Assembly: GCA_903837345.1 (NCBI GenBank)
Contig: CAILUG010000051.1
Location: forward strand, 1 to 34,220
Reading direction: 5' to 3'
Length of the DNA stretch: 34,220 nt
Source of the DNA: an uncultured Gammaproteobacteria bacterium
GTDB lineage: Bacteria; Pseudomonadota; Gammaproteobacteria; Pseudomonadales; Pseudohongiellaceae
Shown here: piece by piece, positions 1-8,056 of the stretch
How the letters are laid out: each line of letters begins with the position of its first letter
Position numbering within the stretch: the first letter of the stretch is position 1
Translations under genes and position numbers: made by a program
Notes under the pieces: generated by a model
Databases searched by the model: none
What the model was told of the DNA's origin: nothing
Seen by the model: the letters and a program-made list of their open reading frames with translations, nothing else

Positions 1-87
1 ATTACCCATCATTGCGACATCCTGGAAACCGGCAATGACTCTTACCGCTTCAAACACCATAAAAGTGGTGCCAAGAAAGGTCGCTAG
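1..87 (+). CDS. istB: IstB-like ATP-binding protein of IS21, C-terminal fragment
   Basis: The reading frame is open from the first base and ends at TAG 85-87. The visible tail contains HHCDILETGNDSYRF, the conserved C-terminal signature of IstB helper ATPases of IS21 elements (seen as HHCxIxETGNxSxRF in the family). IstB is an AAA+ ATPase that assists the IstA transposase in target choice and strand transfer. Only the last 28 residues are present, so the Walker motifs cannot be inspected. The cut is made by the window edge, so the gene may well be complete on the chromosome. Confidence 0.75.
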   Translation: MTHHCDILETGNDSYRFKHHKSGAKKGR

Positions 88-89
88 AC

Positions 90-134
90 TGGAAAGTTTT
101 GGACGCTGACAGGTGGAAAGTTTTGGGCGCTGAT
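90..134 (+). repeat. Two tandem terminal repeats of the IS21 element
   Basis: Two 21-bp copies, 90-110 and 114-134, share TGGAAAGTTTTGG-CGCTGA with two differences. They are spaced 24 bp apart, start to start. They lie just downstream of the istB stop, where IS21 elements carry transposase-binding repeats. Confidence 0.7.
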
Positions 135-229
135 TGACACGGATGGTTAAGAAAGGCAGGCCATGCGGGCGCTGGATTAAGTGAAGCTGAACGGGAAGTG
201 AAATTGCCATGGGAGCAGCCATGCAATGT

Positions 230-1189
230 TCACGGTTCGTACGGGAACACCTGGTGAGTGGTCGCAGCCAGCAGCGCCTGCAGAGTCTGCGCGTTTTTCT
301 CTTCCCGGATGCTGCGCCACAGTGTTTCCGCCTCAGGATGCAGCTGGCGCAAATAGTTCACCCATTGCTTGACGCGTCCTACACAGTCTCTGGGTGGCAG
401 CACCAGGCTGATCTCCTGCCAGAAACTCTGCAGCAATGGACTGATGGTGGACCATGACGTGGTGGTTGCCTGATTGGCGCGAATCTGGTTGGCCAGCGTC
501 GGTTGTCTGATGGCGCCGCGACCCAGCATCACATCCACGGTGCCGGCGGCAGCCACACAGCGGTGATAGTCATCTATGGAACAGATATCGCCGTTGGCGA
601 TCAGCGGAATTTTTATGTGGGCCCTGATCCTGCCCAGCTCGTCCCAGTGTGCCGGCGGTGCATAGCCCTGCAGCCGGGTGCGGGCATGCACGGTAAGTTC
701 ATCGGCGCCGGCCGCTTCGATGGCGGAGGCGTTGTCCAGCATCAGCGCGGTGTCGTCGAAGCCCAGTCGCATTTTGGCAGAGACCACAACGGACTTTGGC
801 AAGGCGGCACGCACCGCGCTTACCACCCGGTACAAAGTGTCCGGCTCTTTCAGCAACACCGCACCGCCCATGCTGCGGTTCACGGTTTTACTCGGGCAGC
901 CGAAATTGATGTCGATGCCATAGGAACCCAACGCCACCGCGCGCTGGGCATTGATGGCCATGGATTCAAGATGATTGCCGAGCAGTTGCACGCGCACCGG
1001 CGTACCCGAGGCGGTGCGACCGCCCTGCAGCAACTCAGGACAGAGGGTATGAAACACCCGCTCGGGATAGGGACGATCAACCACCCGTACAAATTCGGAG
1101 ACCACCCAGTCGAAGTTGCCCTGCGCAGTAAGCAGGCGGCGAAGATGAACGTCGGCGAGCCCCTCCATGGGGGCGAGAACGATTCTCAG
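230..1189 (-). CDS. dusC: tRNA-dihydrouridine(16) synthase, DusC type
   Basis: FMN- and NADPH-dependent reductase that converts uridine to dihydrouridine in tRNA. The protein matches DusC along its length: LAPMEG flavin-binding start, SEFVRVVDR, GIDINFGCPSKTVNRS with the catalytic Cys, MGGAVLLK, KMRLGFDD, ELTVHARTRLQGY, IPLIANGDI and MLGRGAIRQP. The family begins M-R-x-x-L-A-P-M-E-G. Here the matching LRIVLAPMEG begins at a CTG (1187-1189) that overlaps the TGA stop of the upstream gene (1186-1188), giving a CTGA junction. No ATG, GTG or TTG fits the family start; the first ATG (1166-1168) would cut into the flavin-binding LAPMEG motif. I therefore place the start at the CTG, making 319 residues. 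Translation is probably coupled to the DUF3604 gene. Confidence 0.9.
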   Translation of the reverse strand: MRIVLAPMEGLADVHLRRLLTAQGNFDWVVSEFVRVVDRPYPERVFHTLCPELLQGGRTASGTPVRVQLLGNHLESMAINAQRAVALGSYGIDINFGCPSKTVNRSMGGAVLLKEPDTLYRVVSAVRAALPKSVVVSAKMRLGFDDTALMLDNASAIEAAGADELTVHARTRLQGYAPPAHWDELGRIRAHIKIPLIANGDICSIDDYHRCVAAAGTVDVMLGRGAIRQPTLANQIRANQATTTSWSTISPLLQSFWQEISLVLPPRDCVGRVKQWVNYLRQLHPEAETLWRSIREEKNAQTLQALLAATTHQVFPYEP

Positions 1190-3054
1190 GGTGTGTACCA
1201 GATCGGCGAGGAGTAGGCCCGTTCCTGCAGTGTTGCCGGCTGCCTGGTGACGCTGACATCGATCCCCAGTGCAATCGCGTCGAACAATGAATGGCGCGGC
1301 GTCGGGATTTCAATGGCACGTACATAGTAAAAAGCTGACTGATCGGGCTTGAAGTCAGGGTCGGTCCACGCAACCGCCAGTTGGGGTGTGCCGATGTCAT
1401 TGGTGTAGATGGCGGTGTTGATGTCGACTGTGTTGCCCACTGCCGGCACCTTGCCGTCAGCACCCGGTTTGCGGTTGCCTGACCAGGCCACGTCATACAC
1501 TTTTTGCTGCGGTGCATTCTTGCTGTCGAGCCAGCCCTTGATGACCTGAACGCGGTCGAGATTGGCACCGGCCGGATCCTTGACGGCATAAATCAGCAGG
1601 GCAGGGGCTTTGCCTGCGGGCGCGGCAGTCAGATCACTGCCCATAGGCACGCCTTTTTTATAACCCACGGCAGCAATGTCATTGGCGCGTGCATCATTGG
1701 CATCAAACGCATAGCCGCCAAATACCCGCAGTGCGATGCGGGTGCCGGTGGTGCCATAGACTTCCTTGCGCTTCATGGCGGCAAACAGCGATTCACGGGT
1801 GTTTTTCTCGGCCCAGACGCCAGTAAGGCCGGAGGCCGACATTTCCCAGGCCGGAAAGATCACCGGTTTTTCCTTTGGCAGGTGGTCGCTGAGTTTGGCA
1901 TCCAGCGCAATCTTGCCGTGGAAGTTGTTCTCTTCCACCGAGCTCATGCCGATATGGTTGTCGGTGGCGCCAACGAAGCCGAATTTGTAGGGGTTCACGC
2001 CGATTCCGGCCTTGATCGTCATGCCACGCAGCAGGGCTGTACGCACATAGTCGCCCGGGTTGGGAGGCGTGGGAGTGCCGATCAGCAGTTTGCGACGGAT
2101 CTCGAATTCGGCAAATTCATCGGTGGGTGCCAGTTCCGGCAATATTTCCGACGTGCCCTTGGTCTGGGTGATCTCCACCAGCGATTCCCAGCGCATGCGC
2201 TCCCTGGCGTATTGGGCATCGATGGTATGGCCATCGCTGTCGACGATATCAAACATCAGGCCGGCGGAAAGATTGGAATTGTGCGGTATCGCAATGAAGT
2301 CGACGCCGGTTTTCTTCGAGGTAGTGTCCAGATAGGCCCATAGCGATTCGGGCCGGTTGCTGTCGATGTTGCCGAGCGAGAAGAATTGGCCTGCACTGTA
2401 CGGGTAGAACTTGCCGGCCTGTTCAGCCGTGGCATTGCTGATGACATTGCGATGCAGGTTCTTGCCGTCGATCATGGCGGTCCATTCCCATGCAAAAAAA
2501 GTCGTGAACTTGCCGGGAATATTGTTTTTGTCCGCCGCAGCAATTTCCTGCTGCCAGGCCGATTGCCGCAATTTCAGCGTAGTCACCGCTTTCAGCATGT
2601 CGTTGCGATTGCCGTCCGCAGGCTGGAAACGCATCAATCCGGGCCAGGGTTTGTCACCGCCGGCGGCCGCAATCATCTCGCGGCCCCGTTCCGTGGCCTG
2701 CAGCAACGGATCGGAACTTTTGATCTGCACGTCAATGCCAAGATTGTCGGAGTGGTCGGTGACGGCGAGAAAATCCAGTGGCCGGTCGATTTGCACCTTG
2801 GTATCGAGCACTTTGTAGTAAATGGGTATGCCACGCGCAAAGCGATAGGCCATGTCGGGAGTGACGGAAGTATTGCCAACGCCATAGGCGTCCAGCGAAT
2901 AATTGGTGTGCAGATGCAAATCACCCCAGAACAACTGGGTCTGGGCAATGGCGCCACCGCTCAGTGCCGCACTGACAATGCCGATGGCACAACCAGGACG
3001 GCAGCGTTTGCTGGCAATCACGGATGCAGGAAATTGATTGGCAGGATTGGACAT
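1186..3054 (-). CDS. Exported DUF3604 (PHP-like) protein
   Basis: A 622-residue protein of the DUF3604 family, related to PHP-fold metal-dependent phosphoesterases. An N-terminal signal-like segment ends near residue 38 (SGGAIAQT). It is followed at once by FWGDLHLHTNYSLDA, whose H-x-H pair (47 and 49) is the metal-binding motif at the start of PHP domains. Further family-like blocks are FLAVTDHSDNLGI, FFAWEW, FIAIPHNSN, FVGATDNHIG and VYGTTGTRI, supplying more His and Asp ligands. The substrate is unknown. The start at 3054 is chosen because AATAGGAGACAGATCA gives a good ribosome binding site; the frame runs open upstream without one. It lies 22 bp after a lipoprotein gene and overlaps dusC, so it sits inside one minus-strand operon. 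Confidence 0.88.
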   Translation of the reverse strand: MSNPANQFPASVIASKRCRPGCAIGIVSAALSGGAIAQTQLFWGDLHLHTNYSLDAYGVGNTSVTPDMAYRFARGIPIYYKVLDTKVQIDRPLDFLAVTDHSDNLGIDVQIKSSDPLLQATERGREMIAAAGGDKPWPGLMRFQPADGNRNDMLKAVTTLKLRQSAWQQEIAAADKNNIPGKFTTFFAWEWTAMIDGKNLHRNVISNATAEQAGKFYPYSAGQFFSLGNIDSNRPESLWAYLDTTSKKTGVDFIAIPHNSNLSAGLMFDIVDSDGHTIDAQYARERMRWESLVEITQTKGTSEILPELAPTDEFAEFEIRRKLLIGTPTPPNPGDYVRTALLRGMTIKAGIGVNPYKFGFVGATDNHIGMSSVEENNFHGKIALDAKLSDHLPKEKPVIFPAWEMSASGLTGVWAEKNTRESLFAAMKRKEVYGTTGTRIALRVFGGYAFDANDARANDIAAVGYKKGVPMGSDLTAAPAGKAPALLIYAVKDPAGANLDRVQVIKGWLDSKNAPQQKVYDVAWSGNRKPGADGKVPAVGNTVDINTAIYTNDIGTPQLAVAWTDPDFKPDQSAFYYVRAIEIPTPRHSLFDAIALGIDVSVTRQPATLQERAYSSPIWYTP

Positions 3055-3076
3055 TGATCTGTCTCCTATTTTCTTG

Positions 3077-3352
3077 TTATTGGTGGACTGCTGTGGTGGT
3101 GTAACCAAGCTCACGCATGCAGGATTGCCACTCGGTTTGAACCACCGAGGTATTTTTAATGCCATCCGGGGCATTTGGTTGCAGCTGTACCAGCTTGTTG
3201 AGGCTCAGGGCCTTGTTTTGACAATTTTGACTGTCTGACTGCACCTGCTGGTCGGAGGTGTTCGGCCGGGTCCACTGCACAGACTCGCAGCCGGCAACAG
3301 CGAACAACAGCAGGGACATGGTCAAAACAATGGGATGATAAAGTTTTTTCAT
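3077..3352 (-). CDS. Small lipoprotein
   Basis: 91 residues: a basic start (MKK), a hydrophobic stretch and a lipobox AVAGC with Cys22, so it is probably lipidated by Lgt and cleaved by LspA. The mature part is polar and Gln/Asn-rich with two further cysteines (SQNCQNK and WQSCMRELGY) that could form a disulfide. The ending CMRELGY resembles small envelope lipoproteins of unknown role found in many proteobacteria. It lies between an SDR relic (12 bp upstream) and the DUF3604 gene (22 bp downstream), all on one strand. No function can be assigned. Confidence 0.8.
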   Translation of the reverse strand: MKKLYHPIVLTMSLLLFAVAGCESVQWTRPNTSDQQVQSDSQNCQNKALSLNKLVQLQPNAPDGIKNTSVVQTEWQSCMRELGYTTTAVHQ

Positions 3353-3364
3353 TTGGGCTTTCCG

Positions 3365-3472
3365 TCAATCCTGCGTCATACCACCAATAACCACCAGGGT
3401 TTCACCGATACCACTGGTTGCGCCGATCAGCAATACTTTGCTGTCCTGGAAGTTGAACTGGCTCGGGCTCAT
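3365..3472 (-). pseudogene. Internally deleted short-chain dehydrogenase (SDR) relic, 35 codons
   Basis: A short frame with a good ribosome binding site (GAGGATACC before ATG) encodes FQDSKVLLIGATSGIG, the beta1-turn-alpha1 NAD(P)-binding start of classical SDRs. It runs directly into ETLVVIGGMTQD, which resembles the extreme C-terminus of the same family (usually TGxTLVVDGGM). Roughly 200 central codons, including the YxxxK active site, are missing, and the two ends are joined in frame. I read this as the scar of one internal deletion in a former SDR gene. It is still the first cistron before the lipoprotein gene. Confidence 0.65.
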
Positions 3473-3501
3473 GGTATCCTCGAAAAAAAGCGCAGAGTAA
3501 C

Positions 3502-3530
3502 TTGATACAACTGTTTTCAATGAATATCAA
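3502..3530. promoter_or_regulatory. Palindromic, possibly bidirectional promoter
   Basis: TTGATA (3502-3507), 17 bases, then TATCAA (3525-3530). On the plus strand these sit at ideal sigma-70 spacing, with 5/6 and 4/6 consensus matches, 32 bp before the PQQ dehydrogenase start. The two hexamers are exact reverse complements, so the minus strand reads the same -35/-10 pair toward the SDR relic-lipoprotein-DUF3604-dusC run. It could equally be an operator. This is inference from pattern only. Confidence 0.45.
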
Positions 3531-3561
3531 ATTTCTCTGACACGGATCCTGGGAGGGGTAC

Positions 3562-5592
3562 ATGAAATCAGGCTTGATGTTGTGGGTTGCGTTTTTCTGT
3601 CTGTTGCCGGCATCGTTGCCGGTGCAGGCACAACCGGAGGCCTTTACGCCTGCGGCGTTGACCGGGCTGCCCACCGCCGCCTGGCGCACCAACGGCGGCA
3701 ATCTCTACAACCAGCGCTATTCACCGCTGCAGCAGATCAACCGCGGCAATGTCGCCACCCTCAAGGCGGAATGGAGTGTGCACCTCAATTCCGGCGCCGC
3801 CGCCAGAAATTCCGGCGAAGCACAACCGCTGGTCGACAACGGCGTGGCTTATCTGGTGACGGGGGATGACGATGTGTTTGCCATCGAGCTCGCCAGCGGC
3901 AAAAAGTTGTGGAACTACCAGGCCAATCTCGACCCCGGCATCACCACCATCTGTTGCAGCTGGACCAGCCGCGGCCTCGGCCTCAGTGCCGACACCGTGT
4001 TCGTCGGCCAGCTCGACGGCAAACTGGTGGCGCTTGATCGCAAGAGCGGCAAAACGCGCTGGACCATACAAGCCGAGCAGTGGCAGCAGGGCTATACCAT
4101 TACTGCCGCACCGTTGTATTACGACGGTCTCGTCATCATCGGTTTCGCCGGTGGCGAGATGGGTATACGTGGCCGTATCAAGGCCTTCAGTGCCAGTGAC
4201 GGCGCGTTGAAGTGGACGTTCTACACCATTCCCGGCCCCGGTGAATTCGGGCATGACAGCTGGACTGCCAACAACGAGCTGTGGCAACACGGCGGTGCCG
4301 CTGTGTGGCAGACGCCGGCAGTCGATCCCGCACTGGGCTTGCTGTATTTCTCCACCGGCAACGCCGGCCCCGACGAAAACGGCCACGTGCGGCCTGGCAA
4401 CAACCTGTTCACCTCATCGATCATTGCGCTCGATGTGAAGACCGGCAAATACAAGTGGCACTTCCAGGAAGTGCATCATGACCTGTGGGACTACGACGCC
4501 TCCAATCCGGTGATCCTGTTCGATATCGTCAAAGACGGTGTGCCGCGCAAGGGCATTGCGCAGGCCGGCAAGACCGGCTGGGTTTACATTCTTGATCGCG
4601 TCACCGGCGCGCCGCTGGTGGGCATCGAAGAAAAACCGGTGCCGCAACGCAGCGAGAATGCCACTGCAGCCACGCAACCCTTTCCGGTGGGCGATGCGTT
4701 CGTGCCGCATGAAATCAATATCGCGCCGGAAGGTTTCAAGCTGGTGAATCAGGGTCGCATCTTCACGCCGTTCTGGACCGAGCCGGTGGTCATCGTGCCC
4801 GGCATTGGCGGTGGTGCCAACTGGCCGCCGAGCGCAGTCGATCCCGCCAAGGGGGTGATGTACATCTGTGGCCAGGACAAACCGTTCGTCTACAAGGCTG
4901 ATGACATCGGTCAGGAGCGGCCCAAACCCGGCGGTTTGTACACTGGCGGTGGCTACCTGGGCTTTCCATTGCAGACCATGGGTATCTTTGCAGCAATGGA
5001 TCTGCGTACCAACAAACTCGTATGGCAGAAACACTGGAAAGACACCTGCAACAGCGGCGTGGCAGTGACAGCAGGTGGCCTGGTGTTCGTGGGCCGCAAT
5101 GACGGCCGCCTGGTGGCGCTCAACAGTGATGACGGTGAAATCCTGTGGGAGTTCCAGACCGGCGCCGGCATGACTGCTCCGGTCACCGTGTTCGAGAATA
5201 AAGGCAAACAATATGTGCTGGCCTATTCCGGCGGCAGCGGCCACGAACCCAGCCCGCGTGGCGATGGCCTGTGGTTGTTCTCGCTGGACGGCAAAGTCGA
5301 ACAGGCGTTGCCCCCGGGTGCCAACAGCGTGCCAGGCAAGTCAGCCGCTACTGGCGCGGCCAGTCTGGTCGATGGCAAGAGCGGTTATGTCAGCATCTGC
5401 GCACCATGTCACGGCGACGATGGCAGAGGCGGTCATGGTGGCGGCATTTCGCTGGAGAAAGCCAAAGCACCGGATTTTGTACTGGCGATTCTCAATCAGG
5501 GTCGCAACAAGATGCCGGCACTGGCAGCGAGTCTGACTCCTGAGCAGTTGCGTGACATTACTGCGTTTGTGACGCAGAAGCTGGCGAAGTAG
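3562..5592 (+). CDS. PQQ-dependent alcohol dehydrogenase with C-terminal cytochrome c domain
   Basis: Periplasmic quinohaemoprotein of the methanol/ethanol dehydrogenase family, 676 residues. Signal peptide about 1-24 (VQAQ). The eight-bladed propeller begins at WRTNGGNLYNQRYSPL. Adjacent cysteines Cys131-Cys132 form the vicinal disulfide of these enzymes. GGEMGIRG lies at 197-204, and HHDLWDYD at 305-312 with the likely catalytic Asp310. The C-terminal haem domain has CAPCH at 613-617 and a probable axial Met651 (NKMPAL). It should oxidise primary or secondary alcohols and pass electrons to its own haem c and then the respiratory chain. Asp312 makes an Asp-x-Asp with the catalytic residue, as in lanthanide-dependent relatives. 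Ribosome binding site GGGAGG precedes the ATG. No pqq synthesis genes are nearby. Confidence 0.93.
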   Translation: MKSGLMLWVAFFCLLPASLPVQAQPEAFTPAALTGLPTAAWRTNGGNLYNQRYSPLQQINRGNVATLKAEWSVHLNSGAAARNSGEAQPLVDNGVAYLVTGDDDVFAIELASGKKLWNYQANLDPGITTICCSWTSRGLGLSADTVFVGQLDGKLVALDRKSGKTRWTIQAEQWQQGYTITAAPLYYDGLVIIGFAGGEMGIRGRIKAFSASDGALKWTFYTIPGPGEFGHDSWTANNELWQHGGAAVWQTPAVDPALGLLYFSTGNAGPDENGHVRPGNNLFTSSIIALDVKTGKYKWHFQEVHHDLWDYDASNPVILFDIVKDGVPRKGIAQAGKTGWVYILDRVTGAPLVGIEEKPVPQRSENATAATQPFPVGDAFVPHEINIAPEGFKLVNQGRIFTPFWTEPVVIVPGIGGGANWPPSAVDPAKGVMYICGQDKPFVYKADDIGQERPKPGGLYTGGGYLGFPLQTMGIFAAMDLRTNKLVWQKHWKDTCNSGVAVTAGGLVFVGRNDGRLVALNSDDGEILWEFQTGAGMTAPVTVFENKGKQYVLAYSGGSGHEPSPRGDGLWLFSLDGKVEQALPPGANSVPGKSAATGAASLVDGKSGYVSICAPCHGDDGRGGHGGGISLEKAKAPDFVLAILNQGRNKMPALAASLTPEQLRDITAFVTQKLAK

Positions 5593-5867
5593 GCAAGCAG
5601 GAGCGGGAAACGCCCATATCCTGGAATATGACTGTCTGGTTGTTGTTGTTGTTCCCAATAATCAAATCCGCAGAATTCCAGCTTCCGCTTTAGCACATGC
5701 CATAAAGCCTGATGTGAGTAAAGGGTGATTGTTCCCTTTTTATCAGCCATGTAAATTGTTTCACGAAATTCAAAATTGGTTTTTCTTTAGTAAAAAAATA
5801 CGGCTGGCGGTTTGCATTTTATTTTTGAAATGATTTAATTCGCCTACGATGTTTTGAAGAGACCATC
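5593..5867. other. AT-rich intergenic region with weak terminator and promoter candidates
   Basis: This 275-bp gap is clearly more AT-rich than the flanking genes. It holds five GTT triplets (5639-5653), a weak AAAGGG/CCCTTTTT stem (5720-5741) that could end transcription of the PQQ dehydrogenase, and a poor TTGCAT-N16-TTTAAT pair (5812-5839) ahead of the DUF481 gene. None is strong. An 84-codon minus-strand frame (5496-5750) overlaps the dehydrogenase end; I do not accept it as a gene. Confidence 0.35.
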
Positions 5868-6584
5868 ATGAAATTCAAGCACACCTTTTTGCTGGCAGTA
5901 TTTGGTATTTCCCAATCCACTGTGATGCTGGCAGCACAATCCGCCGGGCCTGTAGACGCCAGCATTGCATTGGGCTATGTCGGTACCTCCGGCAATACCG
6001 ACACCTCGTCTTTCAATACGGAATTTCTGGTGACCTTGCGGTCGCAGCAATGGACCCACAATGGCAAGCTGCAAGCCATGGGTTCGCAGCAGGATTCAAC
6101 AACCAAAGCCGAGCGTTACTACCTCGAAGACAAGTCCGACTACAATCTGGACGCGAGCCAGTACCTGTTCGGCAAAGGCTCATATCTGGATGACCGCTTC
6201 AGTGGTTATAGCTACCAGGCTTCTGCAGCAGCAGGTTATGGCCGTTTTCTGATCAATGAAGACAAACTCAAATTGCAGGCATTTGGTGGTGTGGGTTATC
6301 GCCAGACTGCACTCAAGAACCTGTCAGGCAATGGTGACGCCATTGTTACCCTCGGTGAAAAGCTGGAGTGGTCGCTCAGTGGCAGTGCCAAGCTGGTGCA
6401 GAGCCTGAGCTCGGATATCGGCAGCAATTTGACCATGACTGTGTTCGAGGTTGGCCTGGTATCGCAAATCATTGATCGCATTGCCTCCAAGATCGCGATA
6501 CAGGCAAGCAATATTTCCGAGGTGCCTGCGGGCAAGAAAAAAACGGATACCCAAACCTCTATTTCGCTGTCATATTCCTTCTGA
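5868..6584 (+). CDS. DUF481 outer-membrane beta-barrel protein
   Basis: 238 residues with a signal peptide ending near AAQSAG. Alternating beta-strand patterns follow: ASIALGYVGTSGNTDTSSFN, a FGKGSYLDDRFSGYSYQ block, AAAGYGRFLI, and a C-terminal strand SISLSYSF ending in Phe, as needed for BAM-dependent insertion. GYVGTSGNTDTSS near the start of the mature protein is the DUF481 (YdiY-like) signature. The family is thought to form salt-induced outer-membrane barrels; substrate and role are unknown. It appears monocistronic, with AT-rich DNA upstream and an 91-bp gap downstream. Confidence 0.85.
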   Translation: MKFKHTFLLAVFGISQSTVMLAAQSAGPVDASIALGYVGTSGNTDTSSFNTEFLVTLRSQQWTHNGKLQAMGSQQDSTTKAERYYLEDKSDYNLDASQYLFGKGSYLDDRFSGYSYQASAAAGYGRFLINEDKLKLQAFGGVGYRQTALKNLSGNGDAIVTLGEKLEWSLSGSAKLVQSLSSDIGSNLTMTVFEVGLVSQIIDRIASKIAIQASNISEVPAGKKKTDTQTSISLSYSF

Positions 6585-6675
6585 CACAGTGAAAACAGCG
6601 CCAACGGCCCTTTGGCTGCACGAAGACTGAGCAGGTAACGCCTCCAATTTGTCTGTATAAAAAAGGAGTGGATAA

Positions 6676-7530
6676 TTGCGAACAAAAGGATTCTTTGCAG
6701 CCAGCGTCAACTACGCACGGACTTTTCTGATTGCGATGACTGCCGCGAATATTGCACTGGCGGATGCGCCGGCGGCGCTGACCAGGGGAGCCAAATATGT
6801 TTCCCTCGGCAGCTCCTTTGCAGCCGGCCCCGCGATTCCGGCCCAACAGCCAACCTGTGGACGTTCTGACCACAATTATCCACATCTGGTGGCGGCTGCA
6901 CTGGGCCTCAATCTCACTGATGTGAGTTGCAGCGGTGCCACCACCGCCAATATCCTCGATACACCGCAAGGTGATGCAGCACCGCAAATTGCCGCACTGA
7001 CACGTGACACCATGCTCGTCACAGTCACGATCGGCGGCAACGACATCAGCTATAGCGCATCGACGATCAAGTGCGGAGGGGCCGCAGTGGCTGATCAATG
7101 CGCTGCCAAACTGGATCAGAAGAAAATCGCGGAGGCAGTCGACCAGCTTCCGGCCAAACTGGTCGCTGTGCTCGCTGCCATCCACGCCAGCTCGCCGCAG
7201 GCGCTTGTCGTGCTGGTGCCGTATCCGCGTGTAGTCCCGACGCAGGATCAGCGCTGCACAGGGCTGGGACTAACCGCTGATGATGCCAACTATTTTGCAG
7301 CACTGGGCGAGCAGCTTGAAAGCGCTCTGGTAAATGCTGCCACCAAACAGCATGTTCTGGTTGCCGATCCCTATGTGCACGGTGCAGGGCACGGTTCCTG
7401 TGCTGATGCTGCCAATCGCTGGGTCAATGGCGCCAAACCCGCCGGCTCAGGTGCATCATTTCATCCCACCGCCAACGGACACAATGAAATGGCGCGGCTG
7501 GTGCTGGCTGCGCTGGGAGTGCCCAACTGA
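6676..7530 (+). CDS. Exported SGNH/GDSL-family hydrolase
   Basis: A 284-residue secreted esterase/lipase-like enzyme. It starts at TTG 6676, because AAAAAAGGAGTGGATAA gives a strong ribosome binding site and no ATG fits. The signal peptide ends about residue 29 (IALADAP). SGNH blocks are YVSLGSSFAAG with the nucleophile probably Ser47, SCSGATT (Gly, block II), IGGNDIS (block III, Asn122) and FHPTANGH near the C-terminus carrying the catalytic His. The usual GDS is GSS here. Several Cys pairs suggest disulfides, as in secreted actinobacterial SGNH lipases. It is followed 14 bp later by a DUF6152 gene, probably cotranscribed. Substrate unknown. Confidence 0.85.
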   Translation: MRTKGFFAASVNYARTFLIAMTAANIALADAPAALTRGAKYVSLGSSFAAGPAIPAQQPTCGRSDHNYPHLVAAALGLNLTDVSCSGATTANILDTPQGDAAPQIAALTRDTMLVTVTIGGNDISYSASTIKCGGAAVADQCAAKLDQKKIAEAVDQLPAKLVAVLAAIHASSPQALVVLVPYPRVVPTQDQRCTGLGLTADDANYFAALGEQLESALVNAATKQHVLVADPYVHGAGHGSCADAANRWVNGAKPAGSGASFHPTANGHNEMARLVLAALGVPN

Positions 7531-7544
7531 GCCGGAGCAGTCGA

Positions 7545-8051
7545 ATGCAACGCACGAGTATCACAGTCTGGTCAGTTGCACTTTGCTTGCTGGCAGTTTC
7601 GGGTTCGCTGTCCGCCCATCATTCGACCGGTGTGTTTGATATCACAAACCCCATCCGGGTGAAGGGCACGGTGGTGCGATTCCACTGGGGCAATCCGCAC
7701 TCCGCCATCATCGTGGAAGCGGTGGGTGCAAATGGTGAAATGATTTACTGGGCCCTGGAAAATTCCTCGCGGCTGGATGTGATGGAAAGCCGGGGCTTCA
7801 CCAAAGACTCGTTCAAACCGGGTGACCACATCGAAGCCTGCGGTTATGCACCCAAACCGCAAAATGCACCGCACCTGCCGGTGTCGAGTTCAGACAGCGC
7901 GTCGAACGCACCGCACTGGCTGGAGGGCGCCGAGCACGTGATCACGGCACGGCTGCTCGTGACCAAAGACGGCCCCAACACGGAGTGGTCGCATTACGGG
8001 CCGCTGGAGCTTTGTATGAGCAAGCAAGAACTGGAAGCTCACTCCCGTTAA
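7545..8051 (+). CDS. DUF6152 periplasmic protein, copy 1
   Basis: 168 residues. Signal peptide 1-24 (SGSLSA), then His25-His26-Ser27 as the predicted mature N-terminus. The family core follows: FDITNPIRVKGTVVRFHWGNPH with His52, then ENSSRLDVMESRGF and FKPGDHIEACGYAPK, a beta-rich small domain. A Ser/Ala/Pro-rich insertion (LPVSSSDSASNAPHW) is absent from the other two copies here. DUF6152 has no established function. The pattern of N-terminal His plus the NPH His suggests metal binding (see findings). It sits 14 bp after the SGNH hydrolase with ribosome binding site CGGAGCAG, and converges on the NTF2-like gene, 5 bp away. Confidence 0.85.
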   Translation: MQRTSITVWSVALCLLAVSGSLSAHHSTGVFDITNPIRVKGTVVRFHWGNPHSAIIVEAVGANGEMIYWALENSSRLDVMESRGFTKDSFKPGDHIEACGYAPKPQNAPHLPVSSSDSASNAPHWLEGAEHVITARLLVTKDGPNTEWSHYGPLELCMSKQELEAHSR

Positions 8052-8056
8052 TCGCT

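Larger units (their letters stand above)
1..139 (+). mobile_element. Right end of an IS21-family insertion sequence (partial)
   Basis: The window opens inside an IS21-type element. The last 28 codons of an IstB-like ATPase are followed by two direct repeats and then a TGACA that could be the element terminus (about position 139). IS21 elements end in multiple repeated transposase-binding sites and a CA dinucleotide, which fits. The exact outer boundary and any target duplication cannot be fixed, because the left end lies outside the window. Confidence 0.7.

Noticed and set aside
5639-5653. Five GTT triplets as a possible phase-variable repeat
   Set aside because: Too short, outside coding sequence, and not placed between promoter elements.
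5496-5750. 84-codon minus-strand frame at the end of the PQQ dehydrogenase
   Set aside because: Its first half has plausible codons but there is no ribosome binding site, no recognised family, and it overlaps the dehydrogenase by about 97 bp.
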